This document shows, piece after piece, positions 33,662 to 42,154 of a stretch of DNA of 64,000 nt. The first letter of the stretch is position 1; each line of letters begins with the position of its first letter. The DNA is from DASRWI01 sp035654655. GTDB lineage: Bacteria > Bacteroidota > Ignavibacteria > Ignavibacteriales > Ignavibacteriaceae. The stretch is taken from contig DASRWI010000030.1 of assembly GCA_035654655.1 (NCBI GenBank), forward strand, positions 186,001 through 250,000. The letters are read 5' to 3'. The notes beneath the pieces were generated by a model that was not told the origin of the DNA, made no database searches, and saw nothing but the letters and a program-made list of their open reading frames with translations. A program made the position numbers and the translations under genes.

Positions 33662-33690
33662 AATATATGAGTAATTAATACGAAATTCAA
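33662..33690 (-). promoter_or_regulatory. Candidate pyrG promoter
   Basis: On the minus strand TTGAAT (33690-33685), spacer of exactly 17 bases, TATATT (33667-33662). Transcription would begin near 33655, leaving a leader of only about 9 bases before ATG 33646 and excluding the upstream ATGs. The same bases also read TATATTTG, matching the TAnnTTTG -7 element known for Bacteroidota sigma factor. Confidence 0.45.
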
Positions 33691-33779
33691 CACATATCAA
33701 ATTATTACTTGATTATTTATTTATCTTAGTCAACTTTGTTATATTTAAAAGTACTTTGTTAATTTATTTAATAATTTTC

Positions 33780-33808
33780 TTGATAGAAGTCTCTTAAATA
33801 CTTGTAAT
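33780..33808 (+). promoter_or_regulatory. Candidate promoter for porU and the following cluster
   Basis: TTGATA (33780-33785), spacer of 17 bases, TGTAAT (33803-33808): five of six matches to each consensus hexamer. Transcription would begin near 33815, giving a leader of about 145 bases before the porU ATG. Confidence 0.45.
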
Positions 33809-33840
33809 ACTTATAAAAAACTTTTATTTTTCTAAGTATT
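33806..33840 (+). other. Inverted repeat at the start of the porU leader
   Basis: AATACTTA (33806-33813) pairs with TAAGTATT (33833-33840); just inside, a run of A faces a run of T, extending the stem after one mismatch. Because the left arm overlaps the -10 box and start site, the repeat may act as a protein-binding site in DNA as well as, or rather than, an RNA hairpin. Confidence 0.35.
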
Positions 33841-33958
33841 AAATGGCTTGATTATTTAATTTCATTTTACTTAACTTTCTAATATCATTAGGAGATATTT
33901 ATAGAGATATTGCTACAAAGAGAAATTTGCTGATTTAATTATAAACATTCTAATAAAA

Positions 33959-36900
33959 ATGAAGAGCAGTATCTTTATTATCATATTTCTTATTTGCTAT
34001 TCTACCTCATACTCACAGAACAGCATTAAGATTGTTAATTCTAACAATATTTTTTTTATTGGAGAATTTTCAGCGCATTACTCTGACACTTCGCTTATTA
34101 CTATCAATGGTACTAATTATATTAATCTTTCCTTAAAAGATGGTAATATACCGGAGAATCACAATCAAGGTTTGCCGGCAATACCTGAAGTAAATTTTAT
34201 ATTAGGTGTTCCACAAGAATTCGGTAATACCATTGAAGTTCTCTCCTATACCTATAAAGATATTCAAGGTCGATTAGCACCAATTCCTCGATTTATTAGA
34301 GAAGGTGAAATCAACAATATTGAATATAGACTTGCAGATAATTATTCATCTTACATTCCTGAAAATGAACTTATAAAATTTGGTGAATCAGGATTAAGCA
34401 GGAATATTCAAGCGCAAAATTTCATTTTAATGCCGGTTAAATATTTTCCGAATGAAAATAAAATCAGAATTTATGATAAAATAGTATTTAAAATAAACTA
34501 TGCCTCAAATGCAAATGGAAATGTTTTAGCTGAAGATGAATTATTAGAATCTACCTTATTAAACTATAATGCAGCCAGGTATTGGAATAAACAAATAACA
34601 AGATTAAAAAAAGTTAGCAATAGCGTTCTTGCAACAGGTACCTGGTATAAGTTTGAAGCTCCGGAAGAGAGTATATATAAGATAGATAAAAACCAATTAG
34701 CTTCTTTGGGTATAAGTTCAGATGTGGATCCAAGAACTATAAAGATATATAACAATGGGGGAAAAGAACTTCCAGAAACAGTTAATGCTCCCGTTGTTGA
34801 TGATTTACAGGAAAATGCAATTTTAGTTGTTGGTGAAGAGGACGGTGTCTTTAATGATAATGATTATATACTTTTTTATGGAAGAGGAACTAACTTCTGG
34901 GATTTTGATACCACATTGCACAGAATAGTAAGAAGATTTCATCATTATTCTAAAGAAAATTATTTTCTTATAACTTCTGGCGGTGCTTCAGGTAAAAGAA
35001 TGACTAATAAAGTCAGTTCAACAAATGAACCTAATGCAACACAAACATCAACAAAAGCTTTTGCATTTCTTGATGAGGACAAAATTAATTTAGCGAAGAG
35101 CAGCAGAATTTTTCTTGGAGATGAGTTTACAGAAAGTACTAAAAGCCGTACTTATATGAATAAACTGGATGGAATAATTCCTTCAGTACCTGTTACTTAT
35201 AATTTCACTTTTGTAAATACTTTGGCAAATGCAGTATCGCTTGATGTTGAAGAAAATAGTAATTTGATTACTTCATTTTATCTTCCGGGAAATATTGGTG
35301 AATACTCAACTGGGATTGCTTATACTAAAATAGTTCAATTCAATTGGAATGTTCCCGATGATAGAAGCTTATTAAAATTCACTTACAATGCTTCAGGCAT
35401 TACTGCTAAAGGATACTTAGATTATTTTGAAATTTCATATGAGAAAACATTAACTCCAGCAGCAAATAAATTAATCTTTTATGCTGGTCCAGTTGATGGC
35501 ACAATTCAATACAACCTATCAGGATTTCCTTCAAGTAATATAAAGGTATTTGATATATCAGATCACGCAAATGTAAAAGTTGTTACCGAACCACAATTAT
35601 GGAGTGGAGGAGACTTTCAATTTAGAGCAGTTGAGAATACTTTAAGTTCAAGCAAGTATCTTGCTATAGGAGATGATACATATAAAAGCATAATCAATCC
35701 TGTTCAAGTATCAAATTCTAATTTACACGGTATTCAAGATGGTGCTCAATTTATAATTGTAACTAATAAATTATTTAGAGAGCAGGCTGATAGATTAAAA
35801 CAGCAGCGTGAAACAAATGAATTAAATAAATTAAGCACTATTGTCGTTGATATTGATGAAATTACAAATGAATTTTCTGCAGGAATAAAAGATGTAAGTG
35901 GCTTAAGAAATTTTGTTAAGTATGCTTATCAAAATTGGACCACCAGACCTCAATTTTTATTGCTTTTTGGAGATGGTGATTATGATTATAAAAATATAGA
36001 AGGTTATAGTAGAAATTTTATCTATTCATATCAGAATTATTTACCTGATATATCTCTTAACCTTGACCACCTTTGGACTTATTCAACAGATGATTACTTT
36101 GCAAGAGTTAATGGTAATGACTTAATGATTGATTTAGCATTAGGTAGACTTAATGTCCAAACTCCTTCTGATGGTGAGGCAGTAGTTAACAAAATTATCC
36201 AGTACGAAAATTCAGCTGGCAGAGGAACCTGGAAAAACTTAATTACCTTAGTAGCAGATGATGGATATACATCTTCAGGATATGAGGGTGCTTTGCATAC
36301 AATGCCTTCTGAAACTATTGCAACTACTTATATTCCCAAGCAGTATGATATTAAGAAAATCTATATGGCTGCTTATGCTCCCCAGGTAACAGGAAGTGGA
36401 AGAAGAAAACCTCAAGTTACAAAAGATTTAATTAGTACCTTAAACGAAGGTACATTAATAATGAATTATTATGGCCATGGAAATCCAAGTGTATGGACTC
36501 ACGAATATGTTTTGGAAAAAAATAGTTTCATACCGCAATTAACAAATGAAAAGTATCCTTTTCTTTTAGCAGGAACTTGCGATTTTGGATATTTCGATGA
36601 CCCGACCGACCAAAGTGGTGCTGAAATGTTTGTTCTTAAAAGAGATGGTGGAATGATTGCTGTTTTTACTGCAACCAGACTTTCATATGCACAATCTAAT
36701 GCCATCTTAATTGAAAATATATTTAACTCCTTATTAAATCAACCTAAGGATAGCATAGGATTATCGGTTCGGTTGGGTTTAGCATCATTCAGAGTTAAGC
36801 AAGTTTATATTTCTGATAATGACCAAAAATATCATATACTGGGTGACCCTACATTGAAACTTGATATCCCCAGGTATACTGCAAGTATTGATAGTATTAA

Positions 36901-37942
36901 CGGTCAGCCATTTACTACTGTTCAGCAATTAAAAGCATTAAGCAATGTTAGAATTTCAGGGTCTATTAAAAAGCCAAATGGAACTCCCTGGACAGAAATG
37001 AACGGTGAAGGTATTCTTTCTGTTTATGATTCTGAAAGACAAACAAGACTTCAGGAAATTAATTATGATATAAATCTTCAGGGTGGTGTTATTTTTAGAG
37101 GACGTGTATCTATAATTAATGGACAATTTAGTGCTAACTTTGTAGTTCCAAAAGATATTTCATATGAAAATAGAAATGGAAGAATTACATTTTATTTCTA
37201 TGATATTAACGATGAAAAAACTGATGGTATTGGGTATACAAATAACTTTACAGTTGGCGGCACTGATTCAAGTTCATCAAATGATAATAAAGGTCCTGAA
37301 ATAGATGTTTATTTTGACGATGAAAATTATAAAAATGCATTATTAGTTAATTCTAATTCAAAATTAATTGTTCATCTGACAGATGAAACAGGATTAAATA
37401 CAACAGGTACCGGAATAGGACATAAGACTGAAGGCATTTTAAACGGCAGAGAAAATGATCCTATTGATTTTACAAATTACTTTGAAGGAGATTTAGATTC
37501 AGGTGGTAAATCAGGAAAGATTACTTATCAATTAAATAATCTTGAAAATGGCGAGCATTCATTGCTTGTTAAGGCTTGGGATGTATTCAATAATTTTTCA
37601 TCAGAATCGGTTAACTTTAAAGTTGTAAGCTCGGATGAATTAACAATTACAGATGTTTTAAATTATCCAAACCCATTCAGCAGTAATACATCTTTTACAT
37701 TTCAGCAGAATTTAAGGAATCCACTTGATGTAAAGATTAGTGTTTATACAGTTGCTGGAAGACTAATTAAAAAAATTGAAAGTTTTGGATTAACAGCCGG
37801 ATTCGTCAATATCGATTGGGATGGAAGAGATGAAGATGGTAATGTTCTCGCAAATGGAACTTATTTATACAAGATTTCTATAAAAACAATAGATGGAAAG
37901 TTAAGCAAGAGTGTGTTGGGCAAGCTTGCTATTATAAGATGA
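33959..37942 (+). CDS. porU: Type IX secretion system sortase PorU
   Basis: A 1327-residue exported gingipain-like (C25) protein. Signal peptide MKSSIFIIIFLICYSTSYSQ; a long N-terminal beta region (25-600); the C25 domain (about 600-950) with catalytic His840 in YYGHGNPSVWTHE and Cys874 in LAGTCDFGYFDDP; Ig-like domains (1000-1220); and a C-terminal CTD/FlgD-like domain (about 1235-1327) with NYPNPF and GRLIKKI. PorU removes the sorting domain of T9SS cargo at the surface and transfers the cargo to a lipopolysaccharide anchor. It is longer than P. gingivalis PorU (about 1160), mainly by C-terminal Ig material. porV follows 49 bases downstream, which secures the assignment. Confidence 0.92.
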   Translation: MKSSIFIIIFLICYSTSYSQNSIKIVNSNNIFFIGEFSAHYSDTSLITINGTNYINLSLKDGNIPENHNQGLPAIPEVNFILGVPQEFGNTIEVLSYTYKDIQGRLAPIPRFIREGEINNIEYRLADNYSSYIPENELIKFGESGLSRNIQAQNFILMPVKYFPNENKIRIYDKIVFKINYASNANGNVLAEDELLESTLLNYNAARYWNKQITRLKKVSNSVLATGTWYKFEAPEESIYKIDKNQLASLGISSDVDPRTIKIYNNGGKELPETVNAPVVDDLQENAILVVGEEDGVFNDNDYILFYGRGTNFWDFDTTLHRIVRRFHHYSKENYFLITSGGASGKRMTNKVSSTNEPNATQTSTKAFAFLDEDKINLAKSSRIFLGDEFTESTKSRTYMNKLDGIIPSVPVTYNFTFVNTLANAVSLDVEENSNLITSFYLPGNIGEYSTGIAYTKIVQFNWNVPDDRSLLKFTYNASGITAKGYLDYFEISYEKTLTPAANKLIFYAGPVDGTIQYNLSGFPSSNIKVFDISDHANVKVVTEPQLWSGGDFQFRAVENTLSSSKYLAIGDDTYKSIINPVQVSNSNLHGIQDGAQFIIVTNKLFREQADRLKQQRETNELNKLSTIVVDIDEITNEFSAGIKDVSGLRNFVKYAYQNWTTRPQFLLLFGDGDYDYKNIEGYSRNFIYSYQNYLPDISLNLDHLWTYSTDDYFARVNGNDLMIDLALGRLNVQTPSDGEAVVNKIIQYENSAGRGTWKNLITLVADDGYTSSGYEGALHTMPSETIATTYIPKQYDIKKIYMAAYAPQVTGSGRRKPQVTKDLISTLNEGTLIMNYYGHGNPSVWTHEYVLEKNSFIPQLTNEKYPFLLAGTCDFGYFDDPTDQSGAEMFVLKRDGGMIAVFTATRLSYAQSNAILIENIFNSLLNQPKDSIGLSVRLGLASFRVKQVYISDNDQKYHILGDPTLKLDIPRYTASIDSINGQPFTTVQQLKALSNVRISGSIKKPNGTPWTEMNGEGILSVYDSERQTRLQEINYDINLQGGVIFRGRVSIINGQFSANFVVPKDISYENRNGRITFYFYDINDEKTDGIGYTNNFTVGGTDSSSSNDNKGPEIDVYFDDENYKNALLVNSNSKLIVHLTDETGLNTTGTGIGHKTEGILNGRENDPIDFTNYFEGDLDSGGKSGKITYQLNNLENGEHSLLVKAWDVFNNFSSESVNFKVVSSDELTITDVLNYPNPFSSNTSFTFQQNLRNPLDVKISVYTVAGRLIKKIESFGLTAGFVNIDWDGRDEDGNVLANGTYLYKISIKTIDGKLSKSVLGKLAIIR

Positions 37943-37980
37943 AATATCAAACTATGATAAAAAAAATGAATTTATACATT

Positions 37981-37985
37981 GGAGG
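37981..37985 (+). promoter_or_regulatory. Strong ribosome binding site of porV
   Basis: GGAGG lies six bases before the porV ATG. It is the best match in the porU cluster, whose other genes have weak or no such site, and suggests that PorV is made in excess over PorU. Confidence 0.6.
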
Positions 37986-37991
37986 AAAAAA

Positions 37992-39146
37992 ATGAAAGTA
38001 CTACTTAGGATATTTCTTGTATCCTTTATTTTTCTAACTGTTAAAGAAACATATGCCCAAGGTGAAGCAGCAGTACCTTTCTTGCTGTTGGCTCCTGATT
38101 CAAGAGCTGGCGGTTTAGGTGAATCTGGTACTGGTTTAGCTGACAACTCAGCAGCTATTTTTTGGAACCCCGCAGGTCTGGCTTTTCAAACCGGTTCTGA
38201 AGTTAGTATCACTCACAGTAATTGGCTGCCTCAATTCCACCTGGATTTATTTTACGATTATCTTACCTATAAACAATATATGGAAGAAGTAGATGGAGTT
38301 GTTTCCGCAAGTATTACATATATGAACTTCGGAGAATTTGCAAGAACAGGTGAAGGTGGTCCTGAAGTAATAGGAACATTCCGTTCTTTTGATGCAGCTT
38401 TAACTTTAGGCTATGCTACAAAGTTAAGTTCTGACTGGGGATTAGGAACAAATTTTAGATTAATCCATAGTAGACTTTCAGATCAGCCAACTGCAGAAGA
38501 ACAGGGTAAAGGTGTTGCTACCTCAATCAGTTTTGACATTGCAGCAATGTGGCGTCCTGTAAAATTTGTTCTTCCATTTCTTGATGAAGATATTGGAGGA
38601 CAGTTAAGTATAGGAGTTAACTTAAGTAACTTAGGACCAAAGATTTATTATATAGATAAAGCTCAAGCTGATCCTATACCAACAAACTTCAGATTAGGTT
38701 TTGCTTATCAAATTTTAAATGATGAATATAATTCTCTTTTATATACATTGGACTTCAGCAAACTGCTTGTAAGTAAAAAGGGAAGTGAGTCAAAAGAATT
38801 TTATCAAGCTATTTTTTATGCTTGGGCTGATAAACCTTTTAAAGAAGAACTTAGAGATATCGTTACCTCAATGGGACTTGAATACTGGTATGGAAAACCA
38901 GGAGATTTCTTGTTTGCATTAAGAAGTGGATTCTTTTATGAAGATCCATCTTATGGAAATAGAAAATTCATTACCTTTGGTGCAGGTATTAGATATGATA
39001 TGTATGGTTTTGATTTCAGTTATATTACCACATCTCCATTCAAGGGAATGGAAACTCATCCATTATCAGAAACTTTAAGATTTTCTGTTATCATAGGTTG
39101 GGGTGGAGCTACACAAACTACAAAAGGTCTTCCTAGAGGTATTTAA
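37992..39146 (+). CDS. porV: Type IX secretion outer-membrane protein PorV
   Basis: A 384-residue outer-membrane barrel of the PorV/LptO (FadL-like) family. After the signal peptide (MKVLLRIFLVSFIFLTVKETYAQ) the mature protein opens AAVPFLLLAPDSRAGGLGESGTGLADNSAAIFWNPAGLA, whose blocks PDSRAGGLG and SAIFWNPAGL are the PorV hallmark. It ends in barrel strands such as GIRYDMYGFDFSYI. PorV binds the CTD of exported cargo and carries it from the SprA/Sov translocon to PorU. Position directly after porU supports PorV over the related PorQ or PorP. Confidence 0.93.
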   Translation: MKVLLRIFLVSFIFLTVKETYAQGEAAVPFLLLAPDSRAGGLGESGTGLADNSAAIFWNPAGLAFQTGSEVSITHSNWLPQFHLDLFYDYLTYKQYMEEVDGVVSASITYMNFGEFARTGEGGPEVIGTFRSFDAALTLGYATKLSSDWGLGTNFRLIHSRLSDQPTAEEQGKGVATSISFDIAAMWRPVKFVLPFLDEDIGGQLSIGVNLSNLGPKIYYIDKAQADPIPTNFRLGFAYQILNDEYNSLLYTLDFSKLLVSKKGSESKEFYQAIFYAWADKPFKEELRDIVTSMGLEYWYGKPGDFLFALRSGFFYEDPSYGNRKFITFGAGIRYDMYGFDFSYITTSPFKGMETHPLSETLRFSVIIGWGGATQTTKGLPRGI

Positions 39147-39152
39147 TTAAAA

Positions 39153-42113
39153 ATGATTAGTAGAATTATTTTAGCCACTTTATTTTTAATGGGCAGTTTA
39201 TCTGCCCAAACTTTTATGGGGAAATTATCATCATCACCTAACAAAGAAAATAAAGTAATTTCTGATAGTGTTAGAGTTCTTGCTGTAATGGTTGAATTTC
39301 AGTCTGATAAAGATGAAGCTACCTTTGGCAATGGTAAATTTGGGTCCATTTATTCCCAGGATTATGGGAATACAATATTAGACCCTTTACCGCACAATAA
39401 ACCTTACTTTGAATCTCATTTAGAATTTGTAAAAAATTATTTTACTAAAGTTTCAAAGGGAAAATTAAAAGTAAGTTATAATGTTTTGCCGGATGTAATT
39501 ACTGTTTCTAAAACTATGAGAAATTATACTCCTCCTGCAAAAGTTGAAGATTTTACTAACTTAGGAACTTTCGCAAATGAGGTATGGACTAAAGTCGATT
39601 CAGCTTATCAAAATATAAATTTTTCAGATTATGATGTATTTTTAATTTTTCATGCAGGTGTGGGAAGAGATATTAGTCTTCCTGGTAGTTTAAATATTGA
39701 AAGAGATTTACCCTCTGTCTATTTAGGATTGAAAACTTTAAAAGGAATTTATGGCCAGGATTTTACTGGTTTTTCTTTACCAATAAGTGGTGGGAAAATT
39801 ACTAACTCACTTATTATTCCTGAAACTGAAAGTAGAGAATTAAGTTCTTTAGGGCAAACATTTTTATTTGAAATTACTATCAATGGTTTACTTGTTTCAA
39901 GTATCGCCAGCCATTTAGGCTTGCCAGATTTATTTGATACTGAGACAGGGTTAAGTGCAATCGGACGATTTGGATTAATGGACGGACAATCCATTTTTGC
40001 TTACTCAGGATTATTTCCTCCTGAACCTTCAGCCTGGGAAAAAATTTATTTAGGTTGGGCTGAACCAACTGAAGTTGTTCCATCAGATCAAAATATTTCT
40101 TTATCTGCAGACTTAGCTGCTGTTTCAGGAGATAATGTAATTTTAAAAGTGCCAATAAATTCAAGCGAATATTACCTTGTCGAAAATCGTCAGAGAGATG
40201 TTTTTAAAGATGGAATAAATATTAAGTATGTACTTAATGGAGATACCTTAACAAAAAATTTTCCAAAAGATACAACCGGATTTTACAGCTATACTGTTGA
40301 TACATTGAATGGAGTGGTTATGGATGTAGATGAGTTTGATTGGGCTTTACCCGGAAACGGAATTGTAATTTGGCATATTGATGAAAATGTAATTAATGCA
40401 AAAATTAATGAAAATAAGATTAACACTGATAAAAACAGAAGAGGTGTTGATGTTGAGGAAGCAGATGGTATTCAGGACATAGGTGAAGAGTTTACAACTA
40501 TCTTCGGTGATGTAGTTGTTGGTGAAGGTGAACCTAATGATTTTTGGTTTGCTGGTAATGAAAGTGAATTATTTGAAAATAAATTTTCTTATGATACACG
40601 TCCGGATACTCGTTCAAATGATGGAACTAATAGTTTGATAACGATGGAGAATTTTTCTGCATCAGACAATAAGATGAATTTTAGCTTATCCTTCGGAAAT
40701 AATCAGATTTCATTAAGAGAGATAAGAAAATTTAATTTTCCATTAGATAATGTTAAGCTTAATTCCGACAAAAATAGTTTTGACTTTTATGTAAAGTCAG
40801 GAACTGATTTAATCAAAAAGAATCCTTTTGATTATACATTATATCCAAATTTTACTTCTTTCAAAACTGCAACAGATTATTTTTCAGGTTTAGGACAAAG
40901 TATATTCGGAACTATTGGCAATAAACTAAATAATATTTTTATAAATATTAATAATGATACGACAAGAAATACAATTGAACTAAGTGATTCTATTACAACT
41001 CCTCCAGTGTTAATTACAGATTTGAATAATGAAAACTTTGTTCTTGTTGGTACTAAGAATGGTATTTATAAAATCAGAGTTAATAATACAATTGCAGATT
41101 CACTTATTATCAACAAACGTGTTAAAAAAATTGCCGCCCAAGGTAGCTATTATTCTTTTATAACGGAAAATTCTTTTAATGATAATGAGGGAAGAAACAA
41201 TGATTTGAATGGAGAAAATCCTTTAGATATAGTTCTGACAAAAGATAGGAATGATAATTACTTAAATGTTATCCTGACTGAACAAAATAATATTTTTACA
41301 ATCGGTGCTGAAAATAATAAATTTAAATTAAATTCATCTATACCTGTTAAGAGCTTTATCCTGTCAGATTTAAAAGGTGATGGTGAGAATTATATAGTAT
41401 ATTCTACAGGAAATTCAGTTGAAGCAGTTAATTTAACTGGTGCTTCAGCTGAGAATTTTCCTATTTCTATTCCTAATAAAACATTTAAAGAATATTTCTT
41501 ATCTGCAGAATTAAATGGTAATAATGTTTTACTTACTTTTACAACCGATGGCAGTATATATTTTATTGATTCTAAAACTGGAAAACTATTAGAAAACTAT
41601 TCATTATCGGTTGGCGATGATTTTGCAGCTTCACCAATATTCTCTACTTTATTAATATCATTAACTGATGGTTCTAAAGGTTTAACATTGGCAGCCTTAA
41701 ATCAAGTAGGGGATATTTATTTGTGGAATGTTTATCAACTAAAATATAATAGTATATGGAGCGAGGAGAATGCTGATAATAGAAACTCCTCATTCTATAA
41801 ACCAGCTTCGAAAACTAATGTAGTTACTGAATTTTTCCCTGCGGCAAGGACTTACAATTATCCAAATCCAGTTTATGATAATGAAACTTTTATTAGATAC
41901 TATGTAGGCACTGATGCTAATATAAATATAAAAATTTATGATTTAGCAGGTGACCTTATTGCCGAATTAAATAGTTCTGCAAATGGCGGTATGGATAATG
42001 AAACCAAATGGGATGTATCTAATGTTGCAAGTGGAGTTTATATAGCAAAGGTTGAAGCATCTTCAGGTGGTAATGTAGAGCATACTACAATAAAAATTGC
42101 AGTAATTAAATAA
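39153..42113 (+). CDS. Degenerate M6-peptidase/propeller protein with T9SS-like C-terminus
   Basis: A 986-residue exported protein (signal MISRIILATLFLMGSLSAQ) beginning 6 bases after porV. Residues 40-330 follow the layout of M6 (immune inhibitor A) peptidases: VRVLAVMVEFQSD, then HLGLPDLFD and GRFGLMDGQS. But the zinc site HExxH is replaced: aligned on GLPDLFD, positions 249-253 read SSIAS, so neither zinc His nor the catalytic Glu remains. Residues 590-870 look like a beta-propeller (VLVGTKNGIYKI, IYFIDSKTGKLL). The end (895-986) is a CTD-like domain with NYPNPVYDN and GDLIAELN. Likely a surface protein without protease activity and possibly a partner of PorU/PorV; this role is inferred from gene order. 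Confidence 0.75.
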   Translation: MISRIILATLFLMGSLSAQTFMGKLSSSPNKENKVISDSVRVLAVMVEFQSDKDEATFGNGKFGSIYSQDYGNTILDPLPHNKPYFESHLEFVKNYFTKVSKGKLKVSYNVLPDVITVSKTMRNYTPPAKVEDFTNLGTFANEVWTKVDSAYQNINFSDYDVFLIFHAGVGRDISLPGSLNIERDLPSVYLGLKTLKGIYGQDFTGFSLPISGGKITNSLIIPETESRELSSLGQTFLFEITINGLLVSSIASHLGLPDLFDTETGLSAIGRFGLMDGQSIFAYSGLFPPEPSAWEKIYLGWAEPTEVVPSDQNISLSADLAAVSGDNVILKVPINSSEYYLVENRQRDVFKDGINIKYVLNGDTLTKNFPKDTTGFYSYTVDTLNGVVMDVDEFDWALPGNGIVIWHIDENVINAKINENKINTDKNRRGVDVEEADGIQDIGEEFTTIFGDVVVGEGEPNDFWFAGNESELFENKFSYDTRPDTRSNDGTNSLITMENFSASDNKMNFSLSFGNNQISLREIRKFNFPLDNVKLNSDKNSFDFYVKSGTDLIKKNPFDYTLYPNFTSFKTATDYFSGLGQSIFGTIGNKLNNIFININNDTTRNTIELSDSITTPPVLITDLNNENFVLVGTKNGIYKIRVNNTIADSLIINKRVKKIAAQGSYYSFITENSFNDNEGRNNDLNGENPLDIVLTKDRNDNYLNVILTEQNNIFTIGAENNKFKLNSSIPVKSFILSDLKGDGENYIVYSTGNSVEAVNLTGASAENFPISIPNKTFKEYFLSAELNGNNVLLTFTTDGSIYFIDSKTGKLLENYSLSVGDDFAASPIFSTLLISLTDGSKGLTLAALNQVGDIYLWNVYQLKYNSIWSEENADNRNSSFYKPASKTNVVTEFFPAARTYNYPNPVYDNETFIRYYVGTDANINIKIYDLAGDLIAELNSSANGGMDNETKWDVSNVASGVYIAKVEASSGGNVEHTTIKIAVIK

Positions 42114-42154
42114 CTATTTTCTATGTCTTTTTTATTTATAACATTTCCCCTTAT

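Larger units (their letters stand above)
33647..33958. other. Gene-free divergent control region between pyrG and porU
   Basis: This is the longest stretch without a gene (312 bases). It is very AT-rich. It holds one promoter candidate facing each way (described separately) and an inverted repeat just after the porU-side promoter. No RNA gene or open frame with a ribosome site is visible in the remainder. GGAG near 33891 is too far from the porU ATG to serve as its ribosome site. Confidence 0.6.

Noticed and set aside
33647..33700. Longer N-terminus for CTP synthase (starts at 33700 or 33658)
   Set aside because: The added residues (ICVEFRINYSYIC) do not belong to the family, and a good promoter lies inside the extension; the start at 33646 gives the usual length.
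39880..40164. 94-residue minus-strand frame
   Set aside because: Antisense to the degenerate M6 gene; Leu/Gln-rich shadow without a ribosome site.
39153..42113. Active M6 zinc protease
   Set aside because: The HExxH motif is replaced by SSIAS, so both zinc histidines and the catalytic glutamate are missing.
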